A DNA stretch of 64,000 bases from positions 1 through 64,000 of the forward strand of contig NZ_JAGEKP010000008.1 of NCBI RefSeq assembly GCF_017565305.1. The letters run 5' to 3'. Below the pieces are notes generated by a model. The model searched no databases. It was not told the origin of the DNA and worked only from the letters and a program-made list of their open reading frames with translations. The stretch comes from Leifsonia sp. TF02-11. GTDB taxonomy: Bacteria; Actinomycetota; Actinomycetes; Actinomycetales; Microbacteriaceae. This document shows positions 1 through 7,324 of this stretch, piece by piece. Each line of letters opens with the position of its first letter. Positions within the stretch are counted from its first letter, which is position 1. The translations under genes and the position numbers were made by a program.

Positions 1-60
1 CGCCGGAGCCTCCCCACCCCCCACCCGCCGCGCCTGCGCGGCACGAGAGACGAAGACGAC

Positions 61-1035
61 ATGGCACGCACCCTCGACGAGCGGCCGCCGCGACAGCGGC
101 AGGCCCCGCCCACGCCCGCTCGGGCGGCCGGTCCGCGCGCCGCCCGGCCCGGCCGCTTCCGGCGCTGGCGCACCCGCGGCGGGCTGAGCACCCTGCTCCT
201 CGCGCTGCCGGTCATCCTGATCTTCTTCTACTTCTCCTGGCTTCCGATCGTGCGCGGCGTGATCATGAGCGTCCAGCGCAACAACTACGTCGCCGCGCCC
301 GACTGGGTCGGCCTCGACAACTTCGCCTACGTGCTCCACGACCCGCTGTTGGGCACGGCGATCCTGAACACGCTGTACTTCGCGCTGCTGGCCATCCTGT
401 TCGGCTTCCCGCTCCCGTTGCTCATGGCCGTGATCTTCTCGACCGTGACCATGCGCAGGCGCTGGCTGTACTCGCTGCTGGCCTATGTGCCCGTGATCGT
501 GCCACCGGTGGTGGCGATCCTGCTCTGGAAGGTCTTCTACGACCCGTCGAGCGGGGGGCTGTTCAACAGCATCCTGGGGATGGTCGGCATTCCGCCCCAG
601 CCGTGGCTCAACGCGGTCTCGTCGGCCATGCCGTCGATCGTGCTGGAGGCCACCTGGGCCGGCGCGGGCACCTCCGTGCTCATCTACCTGGCGGCGATCG
701 CATCGGTACGGCCCGAGCTCTACGAGGCGGCGGAGCTCGACGGTGCCGGGATCGGCTCGCGGATCTGGCACATCACGCTCCCCTCCATCCGCGGCATCGT
801 CATGACCATGCTGCTGCTGCAGATCATCGGCGCGGCCCAGATCTTCACGGAGCCGTTCCTCTTCACCGGGGGCGGACCGCAGAACGCGACCACCACGATC
901 CTGCTGCTGCTCTACAAGTACGCGTTCCTCGACGGCGACTACGGCGCCGCAACCGCCCTGAGCGTGATGCTCGCGGTGGTGCTCGGCCTGCTCTCCGTGG
1001 GGTACTTCCGACTGACCAGGAGGTGGGCGGACTGA
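61..1035 (+). CDS. Sugar ABC transporter permease (MalF/UgpA type)
   Basis: A 324-residue inner-membrane permease of the binding-protein-dependent sugar importer family. A basic Arg/Pro-rich cytoplasmic leader (about residues 1-45) precedes the first membrane helix. About six hydrophobic segments follow. The EAA loop that contacts the ATPase is visible as YEAAELDGAG followed by ITLPSIRG. It overlaps the next gene by one base (TGATG), so the two permeases are translationally coupled. No binding protein is visible, so it probably lies just left of the window. The ATPase may be a shared MsiK-like protein encoded elsewhere. The substrate is inferred to be an oligosaccharide from the downstream carbohydrate genes. 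Confidence 0.93.
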   Translation: MARTLDERPPRQRQAPPTPARAAGPRAARPGRFRRWRTRGGLSTLLLALPVILIFFYFSWLPIVRGVIMSVQRNNYVAAPDWVGLDNFAYVLHDPLLGTAILNTLYFALLAILFGFPLPLLMAVIFSTVTMRRRWLYSLLAYVPVIVPPVVAILLWKVFYDPSSGGLFNSILGMVGIPPQPWLNAVSSAMPSIVLEATWAGAGTSVLIYLAAIASVRPELYEAAELDGAGIGSRIWHITLPSIRGIVMTMLLLQIIGAAQIFTEPFLFTGGGPQNATTTILLLLYKYAFLDGDYGAATALSVMLAVVLGLLSVGYFRLTRRWAD

Positions 1036-1964
1036 TGGCCGTCGTCGAAACCACGCGAGGCACCCGCCGTCGCCGCCGCGAGTCCGTGGCCGAGGGGTCG
1101 TTCGTCTCGCGACACGACCTGGGACGGACGCGCACGCGCGTCGCGGTGCGCGTCGTGCAGGTGCTCGTCTTCGTCGGCGTCCTCGTCGCCGGGGCCGGTC
1201 CTCTGCTCTGGCTGCTCTTCGCCTCCCTCAACTCCACCCAGGACGTGCTGCGCGACCCGCTCGGGGTGTGGCTGCACGCCGGGCAATGGGGCAACTACCT
1301 CCAGGCGTGGAACCAGGTGGATGTGAGCCGTTACCTCGGCAACACCGTCGTGGTGGCGGTGGGCGCCTGGATCGCCAACCTGGCCGTCTCGGTGCTCGGG
1401 GGCTACGTCATCGCGGTGCTGCGGCCGAAATGGGGCAACCTCCTGAGCGGAGCGATCCTCGCCACACTGTTCCTGCCGAGCGTCGTCTCGCTCGTCCCGC
1501 TCTACCTCACGGTGATCGATCTGCCGCCGTTCGGGATCAGCCTCCAGAACACCTACTGGGCGGTCTGGCTGCCGGCCGCGGCCAACGCGTTCGGGGTGCT
1601 CGTCGTCAGTACGTTCTTCCGGGCGCTGCCGCGCGATCTCATGGAGGCAGCCCAGCTCGACGGCGCCGGGACTCTGCGCGTGCTCTGGTACGTCGTCCTC
1701 CCGCTCTCCAGGCCCATCCTCGGCGTCGTCTCGCTGCTCGCGATCGTGGCCGCCTGGAAGGACTACCTCTGGCCATCGCTGGTGCTGACGGACACATCGC
1801 TGCAGCCGATCTCGGTGGCGCTGCCGATCGTGCAGAAGACCTCGGAGCTCTCGGTGTTCCTGGCGGCCCTCTTCCTCGCCACGATCGTGCCTGTCGTGCT
1901 GTTCCTGATCTTCCAGCGCCAGTTCCTCGCCAGCGTGAGCCTCTCCTCCGGAATGAAGGACTGA
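1035..1964 (+). CDS. Sugar ABC transporter permease (MalG type)
   Basis: A 309-residue partner permease with six predicted membrane spans and the EAA motif MEAAQLDGAG followed by VVLPLSRPI. The ATG at 1035 overlaps the stop of the first permease, and a purine-rich GGAGGTGGG lies just upstream. The open frame extends further 5' inside the previous gene, but that stretch is a shadow frame. A basic leader (TRGTRRRRRE) precedes the first helix. Together with the upstream gene it forms the membrane heterodimer of one importer that serves the following polysaccharide-degradation genes. Confidence 0.93.
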   Translation: MAVVETTRGTRRRRRESVAEGSFVSRHDLGRTRTRVAVRVVQVLVFVGVLVAGAGPLLWLLFASLNSTQDVLRDPLGVWLHAGQWGNYLQAWNQVDVSRYLGNTVVVAVGAWIANLAVSVLGGYVIAVLRPKWGNLLSGAILATLFLPSVVSLVPLYLTVIDLPPFGISLQNTYWAVWLPAAANAFGVLVVSTFFRALPRDLMEAAQLDGAGTLRVLWYVVLPLSRPILGVVSLLAIVAAWKDYLWPSLVLTDTSLQPISVALPIVQKTSELSVFLAALFLATIVPVVLFLIFQRQFLASVSLSSGMKD

Positions 1965-2047
1965 GGCCGCCACGCCCCACCAGCCCGGTCGCTCCACGGT
2001 GCACGGCGACGATGCCGTGCGCTGACGCAGACAAGAAGGGAATCACC

Positions 2048-4075
2048 ATGTTCCGAATGAGAGCGCTCGCGATCGCCGCGGCGGTCGGGATCTCCGCGGC
2101 GGCGGCCGTCGTCGCGATCCCGGCGCCCGCGCTGGCTGTGGGGACCACGTACTACGTGGACGCCGCCGCCGGCTCCGACACCGCCGCAGGCACGACGCAG
2201 GCGACCGCGTGGAAGTCGCTCGCCAAGGTGGACGCCACGACGTTCGCCGCCGGCGACAGCATCCTGTTCAAGCGGGGTCAGAGCTGGGCCGGCCAGCTGC
2301 ACCCGCTCGGATCGGGCACTGCCACCAGCCCGATCACGATCGACGCATACGGCACCGGCGCAGCGCCGAAGATCGACGGCGGCACGCTCGCCGGCGGCGG
2401 CGCGGTGCTGCTGAAGAACCAGCACGACTGGACCATCCGCTCGCTCGAGGTGGTCAACGACTCCGGGACGGACAACTTCGGCACTCTGGCCGCTCCCGGC
2501 CTCACCCGCAGCGGCATCCTCGTCGACAACGCCGGAGGAGGGACGCTCAACGGCATCACCATCCAGGGCACCACCGTGCACGACGTCAACGGCTGCTTCA
2601 ACTGCTCCGACGTCGACGCCCACCTGAACGGCGGCATCGTCGTCTACGCCGAGGGTGCCTCCGACAGCTTCAGCAACGTCCATATCGTCGGCAACACGGT
2701 CCACGACCTCGGCCGCACCGGCATCGTCTTCTGGGACGCCAGCTACTACACGACCACGCCGTACGCCCTGACCCAGTCGGCGCTCAGTACGGGCGTGGTG
2801 GTCGAGCAGAACACGGTGCAGAACGTGGACAGCGACGGGATCCTGACGTTCGGCACCGACGGGGCGCTGATCCAGAACAACGTCGTGGGCAACCCGGGCC
2901 AGAAGACGATCGCCGGTTCGACGGAAGCGGCATCCGCCGGGCTGTGGCCGACCCGTTCGATGAACACCACCGTGCAGTACAACGAGGTCTACGGCACGCT
3001 GACCCACGACACCGACGGCCAGGGCTTCGACTCCGACCTGCTCAACGTCAACACGGTGTTCCAGTACAACTACAGCCACGACAACCAGGGCGGGTTCCTG
3101 CTCATGATGGGCGGCTACTCGTCGACCCTCGTGGTGCGCTACAACCTGAGCGTCAACGACGGCTGGGGCGGGGTGAAGGGTGTCTTCACCTTCTCGTACG
3201 GCGTTCCGACCGGGACGGACATCTACAACAACACGGTCTACATCCCGTCGGGCGCCACCTCGAAGCCGATCTTCTGCGACGGCTGCGACGGCACCACCAC
3301 CGGCGCGTGGAGCTTCCGCGACAACATCGTGGAGAACCACGGCAGCGGCGACTACCTGTACCCGAACGTCGCGGGCGCGGTCATCGACAGCAACGTGTTC
3401 TTCGGCAGCCATCCCGCGGGAGAGCCGGCGGACGCGCACAAGCTGACGACCGACCCCCAGCTCGTCTCGCCGTCGGGCGCCGCCCCCACGGGTCTCACCG
3501 CGGTCACGGGATACCAGCTGCAGCCGACCTCGCCGGCGATCGGCACGGGCGCGGTCATCGCGGCGAACGGCGGCCGCGACTACTTCGGCCGCACGGTGTC
3601 CGCCACCGCGGCCCCGAGCCGTGGCTTCCACGAGGCGCAGAACATCACAGGGCCCACGACGCTCGTCGATGACGCCAGCGGCTGGGGTGTCAGTTCGTCG
3701 CACACCTCGAACATGATCATCGACACCTCGACGCCGCTCAGCAACATGAACGGCGACGCGTCGCGATTCTCGCGATCCAACGGCTCGGCCGGCTCGGTGA
3801 CCTGGCTCTTCGACGGGATGAAGACCTTCTCGGCGACGGTGTACGAATTCAGCGCGGATCTGACGAAGCTCACCTTCGCGAGCTCGCCGGACGGCACGAC
3901 CTGGACGAACGTGGCCACCTCGCACACCACCCCGGCCGCCACCACCAACGGCTGGGCGTCGACGACCGTCACCCCGACGGCGACGCTGCCCACCGGCACG
4001 AAGTATCTGAAGGCGACCATCAGCGCCACCACGGCGTGGTCCATCGAGCTCGGCTCCCTCACGATCTCGAAGTGA
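2048..4075 (+). CDS. Secreted right-handed parallel beta-helix protein
   Basis: A 675-residue exported protein. The signal peptide spans about residues 1-31 (MFRMRALAIAAAVGI, cleavage near PALA-VG). Mature protein starts with TTYYVDAAAGSDTAAG, an opening common to PL6/NosD-like beta-helix enzymes that process polysaccharides. Many short repeats of the type VxxNxVxN follow to about residue 530, as expected for helix coils. The last 140 residues look like a beta-sandwich, possibly a carbohydrate-binding domain. An AGAAGGGA ribosome site precedes ATG 2048. The ORF is open further upstream only as a shadow of the permease gene. Context suggests it cuts a rhamnose-containing plant polymer, but no catalytic residues could be assigned. 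Confidence 0.85.
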   Translation: MFRMRALAIAAAVGISAAAAVVAIPAPALAVGTTYYVDAAAGSDTAAGTTQATAWKSLAKVDATTFAAGDSILFKRGQSWAGQLHPLGSGTATSPITIDAYGTGAAPKIDGGTLAGGGAVLLKNQHDWTIRSLEVVNDSGTDNFGTLAAPGLTRSGILVDNAGGGTLNGITIQGTTVHDVNGCFNCSDVDAHLNGGIVVYAEGASDSFSNVHIVGNTVHDLGRTGIVFWDASYYTTTPYALTQSALSTGVVVEQNTVQNVDSDGILTFGTDGALIQNNVVGNPGQKTIAGSTEAASAGLWPTRSMNTTVQYNEVYGTLTHDTDGQGFDSDLLNVNTVFQYNYSHDNQGGFLLMMGGYSSTLVVRYNLSVNDGWGGVKGVFTFSYGVPTGTDIYNNTVYIPSGATSKPIFCDGCDGTTTGAWSFRDNIVENHGSGDYLYPNVAGAVIDSNVFFGSHPAGEPADAHKLTTDPQLVSPSGAAPTGLTAVTGYQLQPTSPAIGTGAVIAANGGRDYFGRTVSATAAPSRGFHEAQNITGPTTLVDDASGWGVSSSHTSNMIIDTSTPLSNMNGDASRFSRSNGSAGSVTWLFDGMKTFSATVYEFSADLTKLTFASSPDGTTWTNVATSHTTPAATTNGWASTTVTPTATLPTGTKYLKATISATTAWSIELGSLTISK

Positions 4076-4080
4076 CCAGA

Positions 4081-4117
4081 GGCGTCGTGGCCGCCACTCC
4101 CTGGCGGCCACGACGCC
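4081..4117 (+). terminator. Perfect 15-bp intercistronic hairpin
   Basis: GGCGTCGTGGCCGCC (4081-4095) and its exact reverse complement (4103-4117) flank a 7-base loop, six bases after the stop of the beta-helix gene. No T-run follows. It could be a terminator or a 3' stability hairpin separating the exported-protein message from the metabolic genes. Confidence 0.7.
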
Positions 4118-4145
4118 GACCGACCGATTCCACCGAAAGGACCAC

Positions 4146-5354
4146 GTGATCACCACCGAGACGACGGACGCGCTCTCGCCCACGGGGCTGGAGGTGCTCG
4201 CCGCGAGCGTCCGCGGTGCCATCGAGCTGACGGAGCGCGACGGCGGCTTCGCCCCGCGCAGGCTCCCGGGCTGGACCCGCGCTCATCAGGCCGGCCCCGC
4301 CATCCAGCTCATGGCCGACCAGACGCTCGGCGTGCGATTGGCCCTGGTGACGGCCGCCACCCGGCTCGAGGTGGAGGTCGCGGTCGCACGGATCGCCGCC
4401 CCCGAGGGCCACGAGCAGCGCCCGGCCGCATTCGAGCTCGACCACGACGGCACGACCGAGCGGATCGACCTGACCGAGGGGACGCTCATCCACGGCGACC
4501 CCTCCGGCGACGTCCGCCGCGAGGAGGGCGACGTCTCGACACTGCGCTGGACGCTCGGCGGCGATGGCCGCACCGAGCGCCCTGTCACCCTCTGGCTGCC
4601 GCACACGGCGGAGGTCGTCGTGCGCGGTGCGCGCGCCGACGCCCCGCTCGTCGCGGCTTCCGGCTCCACCGCCCCGCTGTGGCTGCACCACGGCAGCTCG
4701 ATCAGCCACGGTGGCGAGGCGGACGGACCGCGCGGACCGTGGGCGCAACGTGCCGCCACCGCGCTCGGCCTCGAGCTGACCGACCTCGGGTTCTCGGGCA
4801 ATGCCCTGCTCGATCCGTTCGTGGCACGCACCATCGCCGCCGAGCGGGCCGACGTGATCACCCTGAAGCTCGGCATCAACATCGTCAACATCGACGGGAT
4901 GCGTCGCCGCACCCTGCTGCCCGCACTGCACAACTACCTCGACATCATCCGCGAGGCTCACCCGGCGACGCCGATCCTCGTGATCACCCCGATCACGTCG
5001 CCGTCGCACGAGGACCTGCCCGGCCCCACCCGCGAAGTCGCGCCAGGCAAGGTCGCGGGCACCCCTCGCGCCTGGACCCCCGAGGACGGCACGCTCACCC
5101 TCGGCCGCATCCGGGAGCTGATCGCCGCAGGCGTCTCGTCGCGGCAGCAGGGGGACCCGCGCCTCCACCTGCTCGACGGCCGCCTCCTCCTCGGCCCGGA
5201 CGACGTCGACCGGCTGCCCGACGACCTGCACCCCGACGACGCCGGGCACCGCCTCATGGCCGCCCGGTTCGTCCGCCTCGCACGCGACGGCGGATCGGCC
5301 GTGGGCGCTGCGTTCGCCGCGCTCACGACCCCCGCAACCGACACCCCGAACTGA
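4146..5354 (+). CDS. SGNH/GDSL-type hydrolase (probable carbohydrate esterase)
   Basis: A 402-residue protein starting at GTG 4146 behind GAAAGGA. The N-terminal 170 residues look like a beta-sandwich. An SGNH fold follows: block I is GSSIS with the probable nucleophile Ser185 (GSS instead of the usual GDS), then GFSGNA, KLGIN and the Asp/His block DDLHPDDAGH. No signal peptide is present, so action is cytoplasmic. Likely removes an acyl group from an imported sugar. It is followed nine bases later by the isomerase gene. The family assignment is good, but the substrate is unknown. Confidence 0.8.
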   Translation: MITTETTDALSPTGLEVLAASVRGAIELTERDGGFAPRRLPGWTRAHQAGPAIQLMADQTLGVRLALVTAATRLEVEVAVARIAAPEGHEQRPAAFELDHDGTTERIDLTEGTLIHGDPSGDVRREEGDVSTLRWTLGGDGRTERPVTLWLPHTAEVVVRGARADAPLVAASGSTAPLWLHHGSSISHGGEADGPRGPWAQRAATALGLELTDLGFSGNALLDPFVARTIAAERADVITLKLGINIVNIDGMRRRTLLPALHNYLDIIREAHPATPILVITPITSPSHEDLPGPTREVAPGKVAGTPRAWTPEDGTLTLGRIRELIAAGVSSRQQGDPRLHLLDGRLLLGPDDVDRLPDDLHPDDAGHRLMAARFVRLARDGGSAVGAAFAALTTPATDTPN

Positions 5355-5362
5355 GGAGAACC

Positions 5363-6103
5363 GTGTCACCATCACCCCTGTCCGTCCAGCTGTACTCCAT
5401 CCGGGAGGCGCTGGCCGAGGACCTGCCAGGAGCGCTCGCCCGCGTGCGCGGGATCGGCTTCGAGCTCGTCGAGGCGTACGACTTCGCCACCTGGCCGCGC
5501 CTCGGCGATGCGATCGCCGCCGCCGGGCTGGCGGTGCCGACCGCGCACAACCTCGTGCTCGGGCGTGACCAGGAGCAGATCTTCCGCGTCGCGGCCCGGC
5601 TCGGCATCGGCACCGTCATCGACCCGTACGTCCCGGAGGACCGCTGGACGACCGAGGAGGAGGTGGCCGCCGTCGCGGCGGAGTTCCGCGCCGCCGCCGC
5701 CATCGCCCGCGAGCACGGCGTCGCCCTGGCCTACCACAACCACGCCCACGAGATCCGTTCCCGCATCGGCGGCCGGACGGCTCTCGAGGTGTTCGCCGAC
5801 CACGTCGGCGACGAGGTCGCGATCGAGCTCGACACCTACTGGGCGGCGGTCGGCGGTGTCGACCCCGTCGCACTGCTGCACACGCTCGGCGACCGCGTCA
5901 CGGCGATCCACGTCAAGGACGGCCCGGCGACGGATGCCGAGATCGACCAGGTCGCCGTCGGATCCGGTTCGCTGCCGATCGCCGACATCCTCGCGGCGGC
6001 GCCGAACGCGCTGCACGTCGTGGAGGTCGACGACTCCCGCTCCGACCGCTTCCAGGTGATCGCGGACAGCTATGCCTTCCTCACCACGGCGGTGACCGCA
6101 TGA
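5363..6103 (+). CDS. Sugar phosphate isomerase/epimerase family protein (TIM barrel)
   Basis: A 246-residue AP-endonuclease-2/xylose-isomerase-like TIM barrel. GTG 5363 follows GAGGAG. Conserved features are LSVQLYSIRE at the N-terminus, HNHAHE (125-130), IELDTYW and IHVKDG, which supply the metal and sugar ligands of this family. It overlaps the following Gfo/Idh/MocA gene by four bases (ATGA). That pairing is common in inositol-type and keto-sugar pathways, where the dehydrogenase makes a keto-sugar and the barrel protein isomerises or cleaves it. The exact reaction cannot be read from the sequence. Confidence 0.85.
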   Translation: MSPSPLSVQLYSIREALAEDLPGALARVRGIGFELVEAYDFATWPRLGDAIAAAGLAVPTAHNLVLGRDQEQIFRVAARLGIGTVIDPYVPEDRWTTEEEVAAVAAEFRAAAAIAREHGVALAYHNHAHEIRSRIGGRTALEVFADHVGDEVAIELDTYWAAVGGVDPVALLHTLGDRVTAIHVKDGPATDAEIDQVAVGSGSLPIADILAAAPNALHVVEVDDSRSDRFQVIADSYAFLTTAVTA

Positions 6104-7209
6104 GCGCGCACCGTCCCGTCGGCGTCGGGCTGATCGGAGCCGGCGTCATCAGCGCCGAATACCTCGGCAACCTCACCCGCTTCCCCGGAGTCGACGTCCG
6201 CTTCGTCGCCGACCTCGACGAGGGTCGCGCGGCCGCCCGGGCGGCCGCCTTCGGCATCCCCGGTTCTGGTTCGGTCGAGCGCCTCCTCGCGGACGACGAC
6301 GTGGAGATCGTCGTCAACCTGACGCTGCCGCAGGTGCACGTGGAGGTCGGGCTGCAGGCGATCGCCGCGGGCAAGCACGTCTGGAGTGAGAAGCCGCTCG
6401 GGCTCGACCGCGCGAGTGCACGCCTGCTTCTGGATGCCGCCGCCGGTGCCGGGCTGCGCGTCGCTGCGGCGCCGGACACCTTCCTCGGTGCGGGCGTGCA
6501 GACCGCGCGCCGCCTCATCGAGGCGGGGGCGATCGGAGTGCCGCAGTCGGCACTCACGCTGCTGCAGTCGCCCGGGCCGGAGAGCTGGCATCCGAACCCC
6601 GACTTCCTGTTCCAGGACGGCGCCGGACCGCTCTTCGACGTCGGGCCGTACTACCTGACGGCGCTTGTGCAGTTGCTCGGCCCGCTCGCCTCGGTCGACG
6701 CCGTTCTGAGCGCCGCCCGCGAGACGCGAACGATCGGCTCCGGCCCGCGCGCGGGGGAGACCTTCGCCGTCACCGTACCGACGTATGTCGGCGCCGGCTA
6801 CCGATTCGTGAACGGCACGAGTGCGCAGAGCGTCTTCAGCTTCGACTCCCACCTGCAGCGCACCCGCTTCGAGGTCTCCGGCAGCGAGGGCACGCTGGTC
6901 GTCCCCGACGTCAACGGCTTCGACGGCGAACTGCTGCTCTACACCGACGGCGACGAACCGCGTTCGATCGCGGCGGTCGGGTCGACCACCACCCGGGGGA
7001 CGGGCGTCGCCGAGCTCGCCGAGGCGCTCCGGGAGGGCCGCCCCGAGCGCGCGACGGGTGAGCTCGCCTACCACGTGCTCGATGCCATGGTCTCGACGAT
7101 CGAGGCGGGCGAGACCGGAAGCCCCGTCGTGATCGCGAGCCGGCCCGAGGTGCAGCCGGCGCTCTCGCCGGAATGGTCCGCCCTCGCGGCGGAGTCCGTC
7201 GCGAGCTGA
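6100..7209 (+). CDS. Gfo/Idh/MocA family oxidoreductase
   Basis: A 369-residue NAD(P)-dependent sugar dehydrogenase. It has an N-terminal Rossmann fold (GLIGAGVISAEYLG) and the family signature SEKPLG, with E97-K98-P99 containing the catalytic lysine. The C-terminal alpha/beta domain runs from about residue 125. It is translationally coupled (ATGA) to the isomerase. Likely oxidises a ring hydroxyl of a released or still conjugated sugar in the cytoplasm. Length is normal. Confidence 0.9.
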   Translation: MSAHRPVGVGLIGAGVISAEYLGNLTRFPGVDVRFVADLDEGRAAARAAAFGIPGSGSVERLLADDDVEIVVNLTLPQVHVEVGLQAIAAGKHVWSEKPLGLDRASARLLLDAAAGAGLRVAAAPDTFLGAGVQTARRLIEAGAIGVPQSALTLLQSPGPESWHPNPDFLFQDGAGPLFDVGPYYLTALVQLLGPLASVDAVLSAARETRTIGSGPRAGETFAVTVPTYVGAGYRFVNGTSAQSVFSFDSHLQRTRFEVSGSEGTLVVPDVNGFDGELLLYTDGDEPRSIAAVGSTTTRGTGVAELAEALREGRPERATGELAYHVLDAMVSTIEAGETGSPVVIASRPEVQPALSPEWSALAAESVAS

Positions 7210-7214
7210 CAGGA

Positions 7215-7270
7215 CCGGGGGGCTCGCCGATGGCATGACCGGCGGCGCGATGATGGGCTGAGCCCCCCGG
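7215..7270 (+). terminator. Hairpin with 11-bp GC stem
   Basis: CCGGGGGGCTC (7215-7225) pairs with GAGCCCCCCGG (7260-7270) across a 34-base loop that contains a smaller GCCG/CGGC hairpin. It lies directly after the dehydrogenase stop and before the rhamnosidase. No T-run is seen, so it may only attenuate transcription. Confidence 0.6.
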
Positions 7271-7324
7271 CCCGATGACGACCGAGACCGAACGCCGAAC
7301 ACCGAACCGAAAGACGCGAGAGAC

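Noticed and set aside
1-60. A gene fragment at the left edge
   Set aside because: The 60 bases are a C-rich leader with a weak purine-rich site before ATG 61. No coding evidence can be drawn from so short a stretch.
1763-4222. Long minus-strand frame of 819 codons and similar antisense frames throughout
   Set aside because: GC-rich coding DNA leaves antisense frames open. The translation is Arg/Val/Gly-rich, has no recognisable domain, and lies opposite clear permease and beta-helix genes.
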